Of a DNA stretch of 64,000 nt, positions 52,980 to 64,000 are shown one piece after another. Position numbers and translations under genes: made by a program. The stretch lies in assembly GCF_000003815.2 (NCBI RefSeq), contig NC_049983.1, positions 19,930,338 through 19,994,337 of the forward strand, read 5' to 3'. Each line of letters begins with the position of its first letter. Position 1 is the first letter of the stretch. The notes beneath the pieces were generated by a model that saw only the letters and a list, made by a program, of their open reading frames with translations, was not told the origin of the DNA and made no database searches. The DNA comes from Branchiostoma floridae (Eukaryota; Chordata; Leptocardii; Amphioxiformes; Branchiostomatidae).

Positions 52980-55900
52980 ATGACCAGTTACGAGTCGTAC
53001 GACTACCCCACGTCCGCCGACGGGATCTTGGGACGACTGCGACCAAGAACGGCGACAAGTTCCCGAGCTAGCAGCGCGCTTTCACACAAACAGGTAGGAC
53101 TACTAGGAGCCTAATTTTCCACTCATTAGCGACAGATAACAGGCATTGCTGTCTCGTTACGTTCTGTGAGCTTTAATCCAGTATTCTCAGCACGCAAACA
53201 AATAGGTCACAAATAACTCGTCGGAAAGTTTGGGGTCAGCTTAAGTCACCCTTATAACGAACAATAGGTGTAAGTTTCCTAATCGAAAACCCGCCCTATG
53301 GTCTGCATTCCGTAGCTAGGCAGTAAAGACAAGTTAAGACTACCGTCTAATGCCCGTAGGAACTGCGCTTTTTGTCACCTAGGTGTTAAATCGATAAATG
53401 CTGCTTGTAGAAATAGAACCTCGTGAATCGTGTTTTTCTCACGACTCGTCACCTGTGTATAGTATAGGCTCACCTAACGTTACCACACTTAAATATAAAG
53501 GTGACTTGTTCGTTTACAAGTTAGAGATCTACAAACAATATAAATACATAAAACGGACCTCTTGGATAACTCCGGATGCATCTATTAGGCGGAAATGACA
53601 CGTCTCCGCCCTTTTACTTTGCCAAGTCTGCAGCGATATGAAATTTGTCTGTCAAGAGTTGTAGAAACTTCTATCTCGTGCATCTGACAGTTTCAAAATA
53701 GCGTTAGCAAAAAGAAAAGAGCAGGACGAGAATCCGACAGAAAGCACCACTCCTATATCGTAAAATTTTCTCAGAATATTAGCAGGAGTCAAATAAATTT
53801 TCTTCTGAAGTAGTGATTTTTCAAAGAAGCCGCGGTAACAAAGCGACCTTCCCAAGCAACAAAGAACGCGGTTTCAATTACAAACGGCTTTTATTATTAC
53901 CTCACGTTAATAATTACCAATTACTGCCCAAAAGTAGTCTGCAATACCACAGATCTGTAGATATAAGTACAGGACTTCAAATCAGTTATTTAACAACCAG
54001 GGATACCTAGAAAATTTATGTGGGCAATTAGGAATGGATATTGCACCGGGTTGACATTGTTTGCTGGGCAAATTTACCTAGCCCTTTGTCCACAGTCGAC
54101 CCTAGATACTAAATAACATGTTGTACCCAATTGTGCACAGAAAAGGTCAACAACACATTGCCCAACATATTTTTCTTTCATGGCATCGAATGAATTTCTC
54201 TTCCATCTACATGTATATTTAACAATTGTTGTTCTACATCATGAGTTGTATAGTTGTAATAGAACCTTGGCCAATAAAATTGAGATTTATGGTGTTCAGT
54301 GCAAACACATCTTCATTAGATAGACACTAATAAAAAGGTTTAAAATATGCCACGCAGATAAAGGACAAAAAATCTACTCATTTTTCTTTATTAATCATCT
54401 ACATAATTACCTATTTAGACATATTAGTAAGGGATCTTATTGTTATCTCCTTCAAATCTGGGTCGCTTTGTTTCTCTTATCTGAGGTCTACCACATTATA
54501 CCTAATGCTCCTTTTGTATGTCAGAACGTCAAACGAACTACACAATAGTCTTAATCAGGAACTTCCTTCATACATAATCTATACGGGCACAAATATTGAC
54601 GGGATTTGTTTGATCTAGTTAGGAAACAGACAGACTGAGACAGCTGCTGTTATGTGAGTCTGAAAACCAACATTGACTTTATGCCATATAATCAAAAGTG
54701 GGACCAAGGAAGTTGGACTTTTGTTTATTTTCTATGTTTTTTGCCCTTTATTTTTTATAATTTCCAGGAGAGGGACAGTACTAAAGCCATTACAGCAGTT
54801 GGTGTTGCAAACAGAATAAAGTCTGCATCGCACTTGAAAACACGACGAGCAAGGTCGCCAACAGATTCTGGGTGCTCAAGTTCACGACAAACGACCTCAC
54901 CAACATCACCTGGAGCGTCAAAGTCAAGGCCAAGTACAGGGGTCAGAAGTCAGGTTCAGTACTGGAACAAAGGTCACAGGTGGCAGACTACAGCATGGGA
55001 CAACTTTACTTCACCAAATAAGGAAACCAGTACTAGTACTACTAGAAAGTCTGCGGAGGAGAAGAGGAGAGTTCAAAGGGTTAAGGGTAAGAGGTCATCA
55101 CCGAAGAGGAGGGTGGTGCCATCCCCCAGGGTGTCCAGTCCTACACACAGCCATGGGTCCCCACCCAGGGGCATCCTCAGGAGGTCCAGCTCCGGCAGGT
55201 CATCGGGGAGGGGCAGCAGGCTGTCGATGAGAACACCTGAAGATGAAAAGGAAGAAGACAAGGAAGAGGACAAACAGGAAGGTAGGATGCAACAAAGAAA
55301 TAAAACATGGTTTACATGTTTACAACCAACAATCAGCTGACTAGGAATTATTCTAAGGTCTGACAGATTCTCTAGGACAAAAAGATTCAGTTGCAGTGTT
55401 AACGTTGACGTTACCTCTTAAGAATCCAAATCCTTTACTAAAATCCATAGCAGTACATAAGATCCTTCCCATACCTCTTGGTGTATAAGGTAGCGCTCAT
55501 CTATGTTTCTAAAGTCCTCCGGCTACACAGTCATGAAAGCACTACAGCAGTGTGCTTGGTCAAAGGTAATGTTTTAATTGCAGTGTATATTCAACTACCG
55601 CATTCTTTGTCAGTGCTGAGTGCTAAGGGGATAAAGCAGTGTGTACTATTGATATATCATAAATGCCTTGTAATTGAAACCATGTAGAATATCTGGTGAC
55701 ATCAACATTCATCCTTCTAGATGAGGAAGTCCCAGTCCCAGTGGTCCATGATGAGGATGGGAGTGACACAGACTGGGTGGTACCCAGGAGGAGTCCCTCC
55801 CCCACACGCCCCTCCACCTCACACACACACCACACCTTCTCCGACATCTTAGACATCACTGCGTCTGATGAGGAGTATGACACCGACTTGGAGGAAGACT

Positions 55901-58900
55901 TTCCCCCACGTGAGTACATTATGGTCATTAAGCCCCTTCTGTATCACTGAAAACACTTAGTACCCACTATATTCACTAAGTCTTGTTTGCTCTATGGCAC
56001 AAATTAATTAGCTGTTTATGTTCCTTAGTTTCCTTACGTTCATTTCACTTTGTTTATTTTACCGGCCACGTGTTACTTGCACCATGTCACACTCCAAATA
56101 ATCCCCCTAATTCCTTACTATTGAATCAAGCCGTACAATACAGTCTAGCTCTAACTTAAACATGACATGATGTATTTTCAGCTCCAGAGAAGCCATATGA
56201 CCCCACAGGAATGCACCGGTATAAGGAGCAGTGTAAAAATGATGGTACGTACTCACAAGGACATTTTGATGATAAAGGTTAGGATGCACAACGTAATTCA
56301 AACTTAAGGTTAACCCACAACATAACCCACAACATAACAGATAACTCTTACCAGTTCATCTTTATGGGTGGGGTATCCTTTATTCATTGTTTAACTGATA
56401 TGAAGCCAAGGGATGGTAGATTCAGACTGCAATATCAAAACAAAAAACACTGCAACTTGAAATCACAGTCGTTTGACTTGATATCCCTGCTCTTAAATAC
56501 AACAGATAAAGGTTACCCAGCAGATAAAGGTGAACTAACATTATATTTGGTCCTAGCCCTATGACAATAGTGAAGTTTCCAAGTGGTTCATTGAACACTA
56601 AGACAGTAGCACCATTCGTATGGTCTTGCCTCTTTTTCACCCTACAGGTGTTGTCCCAGCCACATACCTGATGAAGCACCTGGGAGATGAACACCTGGTG
56701 ATGAGACATCACTACCTGGGGGAGAGGGGATGGAGACCACTCGCCATGGCACTCAGGGTACCACAAACTTGTGTCTTCTTCTCAAATTGTATATGGTTGG
56801 TGGAAGTAGTTTAAGATGCCTGTATGTAAAACCATACATATTTATGGTTTCCAATACACCTTACTTTCACTACGCTCATGGTCATGTATACAATGTATGT
56901 TGATTACCTATTAAAGCCTTCTAAGCAAATGACAATGTGCTCAAATCATGCACTATATACATTACTGATCCATGTGTAATGGCCAGAACTCTTCCATATC
57001 TCGTCTGATTTGTACAAATTGCAGCCATTCAATCATTGCAAAAGAAGTTGTTGATGAGTGTTGATTTCCCACAGAAAAATGTCTGTGTGAGACACCTGGA
57101 TCTGGTGGACAACCATCTGGGTGTAGAGGGTGCTGTAGCCATAGCCAGCGCTGTGAAGGACAGCCCCTATATATCTGAAATGGTGGGTCAATGTGCAAAA
57201 CACATTTCATCTTTTTGTATAAGTTAACAAATGTCTAAGGGTTTATGTAGTATCAACTAATTTTGCTGCCATGTTTAGTTCCATGGAAGCTTTCTCACCT
57301 AAACTAACTGAAGATGTTTTTGTTTCAGAATCTATCAGAGAACTTTCTGGGCCATGGTGGCAGTGCCATCGCCAGTATGTTAGAGACCAATTCTGACTTG
57401 AAGACTTTAATATTGAGAGGTAAGGATAAGTATTGCAAATGTTTTCCAATTCATTACTTCTAGTGTTTGTCTTGAACATCTAAAGAGACATTTTCAAATG
57501 CAATTTGTTCCTCAGAACAACTGAACATTTCCTCTTTTTCCCCAGCTAACCAATTGGGCGACCACGAAGCCAAGACTTTTGCAGAAGCCCTGAAGAGAAA
57601 CATCACCATGACGACCCTGGACCTGAGTCAGAACCAGTTTGGAGAATTAGGAGGCATTTTCCTGGGGGCTGGCATTGTAAGATCTGGTTATACCTGGAAG
57701 AGACAGCCCATAATCAATTTCTGTCTGTTTCTGTACATTTTATACTATAGTTACTGTAACATTTGCAAGGCCTTTATCTCTGGGTCAATCAGCACTCTGT
57801 CAATAGATACGAAGATTTGAACATTTAAAGTCTTGTCTTATTTCAGGGTGCAAATGAAGGCTTGAACTGTCTCAACCTGAGCTGGAACCATCTAAGATTG
57901 AAGGGAGGCGTGGCCATTGCCATGGGGATCAAGGTCAGCATTAAAAGAAATGTCCCCCTCTTCTTGTCAGTCTGAAAGTTCGGAGATCTTCAAAATATTA
58001 GACTTGAAATATATTGAGTAACAATCTAAGCACATTTCATGCATTACCGCTAATGTCTGATGAAAATAATAGTCAGTTGCATTTTGCAGTCTGATACAAC
58101 AATGACAAATGAAAGTCTTGTACTGTTTACATTTTGGACTTGTGTATTCTATAAAAATACTGTTTTGTTTCCCTCTTTCAACCCAGGTGAATCAGAGTCT
58201 TGAAGTCCTGGACCTGTCGTGGAACGGCCTGGGTGACCTGGGAGCCACTGCCTTTGGGAAGGCACTCAGGTTCAACAAGACTCTCAGGATGCTGGACCTC
58301 AGGTATACAGAGATATTTTTAATCTTATGAAAGAAACAATACAGAATGTGTATTGTTAAGTATAAAACAGTTACTGTATCATCTTAATAAATATACATGT
58401 AGCTTTTACTGACAATAACTTTAAAAATGTAACTTCTAACTACAATGCTTTTCACATGAAAGTTTTGATACCATTGCAGTTGAACTTAAAGAATCTGCTA
58501 TGGCCTACATGTAGAATTCTAATTTTTGCCTACAGTAACATTTAGGCCACGTTGATTTGATTATATGGATGACATCCGCGCTCGCACCAATTTTCGGCCA
58601 TTTCCAAAAAAAAAAAAAGTTTTCGACCACACAATAAATTGTGCAAAGCAGCTGTAAAATGAGCACAAATATTCCGTAGATTGAAAAAAAGTATCAGAAA
58701 ACAGATAACTAATGCCATATATAGAATGCCAAAATGAATCTAAAGTCAAAGAATAAGATGTGAAAGGACGGAAAGAAAAAAAAAATTATTGTTGGTTGGG
58801 GGAGGTACCAGTACAGAAAATTCAGGTCCAGCGGATCATGGTATACCATACTATGTGTGTTTAGTCCTATGTTCAACCTTCCTGGCCACTTTGATTTCAT

Positions 58901-61900
58901 ACTGGAGGCAACATTTTTTTTTTGGCCAAACTTTTTTTTTTATTCGCCCGCTCGCATCAGTTTTAGAGTTCCCGGAGGATGTCATCCATATAATCAAATC
59001 AACATGGCCTTACCTATAAAAATAACCACCCCATGATACATAGTGTAACGTTATGTTTGTCCATCTGCTGCAGTAACAACAGGATCACAGTGGAGGGAGC
59101 CAAGAAACTCAGCCTGGGGCTGGCCAAGAACGAGGGGCTGGAGACTCTCATGGTCAGTCATGGTTCAAACAATATCAGCAGGATACCACATGTTAGATAT
59201 TATATGAGATATTGATGGTGATGAGAGTTGAGATGGAAATAGAGCCAGACTTGGCAACATGGTGCATAGAGATGGTGCATAGAGATCCTGGTCATCAGCC
59301 TTGCTAGTTTACGGGGCTCCCATACTGAGTATACTGGGTATTGGAGCCCCGGAGTAAACTAGTAAGAAAGCTGATACTATACGCAGGCTAGATGGTGACA
59401 GGATCTCAGTGCACAAAAAGAGCTTAGAGTTCACATCAAAGGTCATCAAGTTTATAGCCATGGTGTAATATTACTGGAGCATATGGGTTACTTCACTCAA
59501 GTTTGTGTAATTCAAGTGGTTGATATTGATGTTACCTGCAAATCATTTTTGCCCTCCTTTCCCATTGCAGTTGGGAACCAATGCCATAGGTGATGAGGGA
59601 GTTAAAGCCTTACTGAAGGTACTTGAGAAGAAGAATACAACCCTGAAGGTCCTGGGACTACAGGTGAGGCTTTCCATATTTATAATTAATACACCAACAA
59701 TAAATCATTCATCATTGAGATGTTTTGAATGCATTCCAAAAATTTACAAAAACTTCTCAAAGCAATTAAATTGAAATTGTTTTGTGAATTATTTTGTGAA
59801 AATTTGATGGCCAATTTGAATCATATACAGTGTATGTACAAAATGTATCATATTTGGGATAATGATGATCACTTGTACATACATGTACGTTCTTCCCAGG
59901 ACATTACAGTGACGAAGGAAGTGTACAAGTCCATCAGGGAGCTGGAGGACATAAGAGGCATCCAGATCATACATGCGGGGCTCGGGGGGTACGAGAAGAT
60001 CAAATATGTGCCGGTAAGTTTCATCCCTGTGATAACATCTAAGATCAAACATACCTGTCCTTGGTGCTAAACACCATCCACATACAGACGTACCTGCCCT
60101 TGGTGCTGAACACTATCCACACACAAGCATACCTGTCCTTGGTGCTGAACACCATCCACATACAGACGTACCTGCCCTTGGTGCTGAACACTATCCACAC
60201 ACAAACATACCTGTCCTTGGTGCTGAACACTACCCACAAAGGTACCTGTCCTTGGTGCTGAACACTATCCACATGCAGAAAAACGTACCTGTCCTTGTTG
60301 TTTTCTCAAGAATCATTACTGCATACTTTTGAATACAGGATGTAAAGTATTTTATCCATGTATTGACTGCTTATTGTCTGAGTCAGGATATTACATTCCA
60401 TCAAAGTAGATTCAATTGCTACATTTTGTACTTACAAATCTGATAGCTCATGGAGATGTGGTCGAGATCTCGCGCTAGCTACGATTACGAACTATCAGAT
60501 GAGCAAGAAGATGATGCAGCAAGCCCTTTTAGGGTAACCCCACCAACATCAGTGTTTCTAATCACCAGATCTATTAAGTTACACAGACTGTTGAGTGTTT
60601 GCTGTGCAACCATACTGTAAGATTCACATTTCACAGTAGATAGTACTGAAGTCAGTGAGTTACACCAGTCCAGTGTTCTGAGACCCCAATGTGACAGAAT
60701 ATAGGGGTCCTAGAACATACGCCACTTAAGTCACTGCCATTCTTCAGAGAACACCCAGGAAATACCCGAGGGGTAGTGGTGAAGGCAGACTGCAGCATAA
60801 CTTTTCAGGAACCACAATAAATATTTAGAGCCATAGATTGCAAGAATCAAGATAGAAGAGTTAAAAATGCAACAAAAGTCCACCAAAAGACTTCCCCAAC
60901 TCTATAATTTTGTATGGCATTTTCAGCACTATTTTTTTGAGTCCTGCACTGCTGTTCAACCTGTGACTGTCATCATTAACACCGATAACATTATGATTAG
61001 AGGAAACAAGTCTTAGATTAAAGTGGTTGATCATCTTTTTAAAAACATTTTCCCATCCAGCCACCGAGTGCCATGTCCATCCTGGACACGTTTGTCCAGG
61101 AGAACAGGATGAGGATGATTGACATGTTCCGACAGTTTGACAAGGACCAGAGCGGGGACATCACCGCAGAGGAGTTCAAGGCAGGGCTGAAGGAGCTGGG
61201 GTTAGCAGTGGATGAGGTAGGGGGCGCTTTTCACAGTTTTCCAGCCAACTATTCAATAAGACTTCTTGAGACTTTATATGAAAATTCATTAGTCACATGC
61301 CCAAGGGCACGCTACTACCGTATATTCTCGAATAAAGTACGCACCCCAATTAAAGTACGCACTCCTGATTTTGGACAAGTCTTAGACAGATCTTTGGGAC
61401 TGAAAGGTAAAATGGAAAAACTCAAATAAAGTACGCACCCCTTCTCCACCAATTTTGAACAGACCTTTAACTGGATAAATTCAAATTTATGATGTTTTCC
61501 CAAGTTAATGCAAAATAACCTGGATTTACACTGTCATTGTCTCTATAAACTTGTGAATTGCCTACTGCAAATTATAAAAATCACTGAGAACTGGTAGAAG
61601 AAATCAGGGAAAACCAGTTGTACAAGTTAAAGTCACTAACTCAAAAGGATTGTATGCAAATACCAATCTTATGTAAATTATGTTTAGACAATTTCTTTGT
61701 TTCATGTTTAGACAACTACAAGACAACAACAATGTGCATGTTTTGAAACATTACTAGAAGTGTAGCTCCCTCCACCTTGCTTTATTTTAGGCTTTTTTAC
61801 CATTTCTCTGTGCAGTGACCTCAAATAAAGTACGCACCCCAACTTTGGCAACAACTTGTAGCACCTTTTCAATTTTGAAAAGTTAAAAAAGTGCGTACTT

Positions 61901-62827
61901 TATTCGAGAATATACGGTAATCTTCATGGACTTCGTGGCAGTCTCAAACTTGATAATGAGATGCTCTGCTTTGGCTGCATGTACCACCTAGCAATTCACA
62001 GGAATACTGCACAACCCACTCAAGGTGACACAAGTCAATTCTGAGAAGGCCTCTATAACATCATTGTTTTTTATGTGGCATCATTATGCCACCTGGTGGA
62101 ATTACCGGTATGATGTTTTATATACATGCAAGTAATAATATTTTCTATTTCCATTCGTTTAGGACCAGTTGGATGAGATGATCACGCAGCTAGACACTGA
62201 CAAGAATGGCAGGATAGACTACCAGTAAGTACAATGGTTCTGAGTACTGTACATTCCTATCATCTTAAAATAAGGTATTAAAAGTCTGGAATATGCTGAA
62301 TGCACATGTCACAGTTGCCATGTTGGTTAGTTGAGCCTTTATGAGTTTGACTGTGGGCTGTGTTCTTAGTCAAGTAGAGTTTCAGGTCAACACCTGAACA
62401 ATTTCACAAAGTTGCCAGGCCTTGTCAAACATAAATTTCAATGCATACTGTTAGAATTTGTGTTAGCAATAACATGTAAGTTCAAATTAAATTGGCAGGT
62501 CCAGGCATAACAAACTATTTTAACAAATTAGTCACAGAAGTGCAAGCATCACATAGATAATAAATACTACAGTACATCACAATAAGGAGACTACTTAATT
62601 GTGTGTTTGTTTGAACTTGGTTCTGAGTTAGTCATGAAGAAAAGGGCACAACAACTCACATGTATTGTCTCCTACGTCCCAGGGAGCTGATGACAGGAAG
62701 AGTCATCTTCCGCACGGAGCAGAGGTACAAGGCCAGGAAAGCTGCTGTGGCTGAGAAGTTGGAGAAGGAACGAGAACGGCACCAGCTACAGCTGCCTACA
62801 CCGGAGTTTAGGGGTCTCTCATTGTAG
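52980..62827 (+). CDS. Leucine-rich repeat and EF-hand protein (LRRC74-like)
   Basis: Sixteen exons: 52980-53093, 54768-55281, 55721-55909, 56182-56244, 56648-56757, 57075-57182, 57329-57419, 57546-57676, 57847-57933, 58187-58302, 59074-59152, 59571-59663, 59900-60013, 61061-61216, 62163-62224 and 62683-62827. They total 2172 nt, or 723 residues, with all phases consistent. Order: short N-terminus; basic Ser/Arg/Lys-rich disordered extension (about 39-210); acidic segment; conserved start domain; about eight RI/NOD-type leucine-rich repeats (for example HLDLVDNHLGVEGAVAIASA, LDLSQNQFGE, LDLSWNGLGD), mostly split by introns at repeat boundaries; then two EF-hands (DKDQSGDITAEE and DTDKNGRIDYQE) with complete calcium loops; and a charged C-terminal helix ending FRGLSL. 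The order resembles LRRC74A/B; the molecular role is unknown. Introns hold a Harbinger-like element, a 600-bp TA-flanked element and a minisatellite. Confidence 0.85.
58545..59009. mobile_element. 465-bp PIF/Harbinger-like MITE
   Basis: Terminal inverted repeats of about 32 bp (GGCCACGTTGATTTGATTAT and onward to GGATGACATCC) match with one mismatch. TTA flanks both ends (58542-58544 and 59010-59012). A 3-bp TTA/TAA duplication is characteristic of PIF/Harbinger elements. Poly-A/T runs fill the interior and no transposase is present. Confidence 0.8.
59291..59377. repeat. Imperfect hairpin (inverted repeat)
   Basis: ATCAGC..TGCTAGTTTACGGGGCTCC (about 59294-59320) is inverted as GGAGCCCCGGAGTAAACTAG..GCTGAT (about 59343-59374), with a 3-nt bulge and a loop of about 22 nt. 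It could be a foldback element or structured intronic RNA. Confidence 0.65.
60051..60299. repeat. Intronic minisatellite, about 6-7 copies of a ~39-bp unit
   Basis: The unit reads ACCTGTCCTTGGTGCTGAAC followed by ACTATCCACACACAAGCAT-type sequence. Two variants alternate (CATACAGACG and CACACAAGCA), giving a higher-order ~78-bp period. It begins 37 bp after the donor of the exon ending at 60013. Confidence 0.85.
61318..61917. mobile_element. 600-bp TA-flanked MITE with internal AATAAAGTACGCAC repeats
   Basis: The ends are CCGTATATTCTCGAATAAAG (continuing TACGCAC) and the exact inverse, flanked by TA (61316-61317 and 61918-61919). Further AATAAAGTACGCACCCC-type copies occur inside near 61424 and 61825, and a variant near 61349. 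The TA duplication suggests a Tc1/mariner-type mover. No transposase-coding sequence is seen. Confidence 0.78.
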
Positions 62828-63420
62828 CCTCACTCAGTTGCTATGCTGGAACTATGGGGCTTCTGTTGCCCCACACAGTTGCTACAGTCAAGCTATGGAG
62901 TCTCTTTTCTGTAACCTCACTCAGCTGCCCACACTGGAGCTGAGGGGTCTCTCCCTGTAACCTCACTCAGCTGCCTACACCGGAGTTTAGGGGTCTCTCC
63001 CTGTAACCTCACTCAGCTGCTTACACCGGAGTTTAGGGGTCTCTCCCTGTAACCTCACTCAGCTACCTACACCGGAGCTGAAGGGTCTCTCTCTCTAACC
63101 TCACTCAGCTGCCTACACCGGAGCTAAGGGGTCTCTCCCTGTAACCTCACTCAGCTGCCTACACCGGAGCTATGTGGTCTCTCTCTGTAACCTCACTCAG
63201 CTGGCTACACTGTAGCTATGGGGCCTCTCCCTGTAACCTCACTCAACAGCAATGCTGAAGCTATGGGGTCTCTCTCTGTAGCCCCACACAGTTGCTACAG
63301 TCGAGCTATGGGGTCTCTTCCCTGTAACCTCACTCAGCTTCCTTTTCTGTAGCTATAGGGTCTCTCCCTGTAACCTCATTTAGCTACCTACACTGGAGCT
63401 ATGAGCCCTGTCTGTAACCT
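62790..63420 (+). repeat. 46-bp tandem array covering the LRRC74-like stop codon and 3'UTR
   Basis: The unit runs CAGCTGCCTACACCGGAGTT, then TAGGGGTCTCTC, a stop-like TGTAA/TGTAG, and CCTCACT. Units start at 46-bp spacing (CCTCACTCAG at 62915, 62961, 63007 and 63053), for about 13 diverged copies. The first copy is the end of the open reading frame itself, encoding QLPTPEFRGLSL and the stop. Confidence 0.9.
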
Positions 63421-63430
63421 TACTACTAGT

Positions 63431-63436
63431 AATAAA
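63431..63436 (+). terminator. Candidate poly(A) signal of the LRRC74-like gene
   Basis: AATAAA lies directly after the 46-bp array, placing the array in the 3'UTR. Further AATAAA motifs occur near 63723 and 63791. No gene is recognised from here to 64000. Confidence 0.5.
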
Positions 63437-64000
63437 TGCAATACTACAACATGTAAATGTCTGACAGATTAATGTCATTATAAGCAAGAAAAGCCACTGA
63501 GAGTTTTGAAAGCCAAATGGTCAGATATGACTCATAAGACTATTAACTGCTATAATTATTGTGTGTTGTTTTCATAAAGATCTGATTGAAATCAATGAGA
63601 ATATTGTACAGTTGCATTTACATATTTACAAGAGATTTTTGCACTTACATGTGTTTTTGTGCTGCACAGGAATAAGCCATCATGTATAGGGTCTATTACA
63701 ATTGCACTCCCTTACTCTTTTGTAATAAACAGACATTGACAAGAGATTGACAATGCCCTGCCATTTGAGAGACAAGAGATTAGATGAAGAAATAAAATTA
63801 TTGTTTACTTTTGGCAAAAAAATGCATCATTTGGAGTAAGAAAGCTTGCTGTGAAAAGCCAGCTTCAATTGTTCATGCTCTAATTTATATGTTATATGGT
63901 TGCTTCGATTTGCAGTGAATCAGAAGAAATGTAATGTGCACTCTACAGTCCTTAATTCTGTAGATATTGGAGCAAAGTCCACAATATCTTTCCTATCAAG

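Noticed and set aside
60051-60299. CRISPR array
   Set aside because: Contiguous diverged tandem units without unique spacers in a eukaryotic intron. It is a minisatellite.
62828-63420. Additional coding exons in the repeated QLPTPEFRGLSL frames
   Set aside because: The copies are interrupted by stops in every unit and shift frame every 46 bp. They are 3'UTR repeats.

Overview
The window is animal nuclear DNA: split genes with GT-AG introns, AATAAA poly(A) signals, DNA-transposon MITEs with target-site duplications, one tRNA-type SINE and several minisatellites. The gene content (an RPAP3 end, a NACHT/WD-repeat protein, Drp1, Fn14-type TNF receptors, an LRR plus EF-hand protein), the gene spacing and the MITE load suggest an invertebrate deuterostome, most likely a cephalochordate (Branchiostoma-like). 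The species is inferred, not demonstrated.

Layout. (1) 424-1330, + strand: the last three exons of an RPAP3-like gene. (2) 5153-7720, - strand: a small three-exon gene for a membrane-anchored or secreted protein with two unusual EGF-like modules. (3) 11856-24869, - strand: a 17-exon NWD-family gene (N-terminal DUF4062-like region, NACHT ATPase, C-terminal WD repeats). All exon phases join, giving about 1815 residues. The NACHT-WD linker is encoded by four consecutive, homologous, phase-1 exons. (4) 27380-43370, + strand: a complete dynamin-related protein 1 gene (DNM1L), head-to-head with the NWD gene. It has a tandemly duplicated 99-nt exon pair that is probably mutually exclusive, and a run of small phase-0 cassette exons in the variable insert. 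(5) 46244-47841 and 49419-51026, - strand: two tandem paralogous TNF-receptor genes, each with three Fn14-type cysteine-rich domains, one transmembrane segment and a short tail carrying a DSGxxS motif. (6) 52980-62827, + strand: a 16-exon LRRC74-like gene with a long basic/serine-rich N-terminal extension, leucine-rich repeats and two EF-hands. Its last codons and stop are the unit of a 46-bp tandem array that fills the 3'UTR.

Mobile DNA sits in introns: a 324-bp MITE in RPAP3; a TTAA-flanked piggyBac-like element nested inside another inverted-repeat element in the NWD gene; a 178-bp TA-flanked MITE and a SINE in Drp1; a TTA-flanked Harbinger-like element and a 600-bp TA-flanked element in the LRRC74-like gene.

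The genes are not an operon or an evident pathway. The strongest leads are the Drp1 alternative-exon architecture, the amplified NWD linker exons, the twin three-CRD Fn14-like receptors with shared tail degron, and the coding-derived 3'UTR array. Exon boundaries were read by eye from splice signals, phase and family similarity. There is no transcript evidence here.
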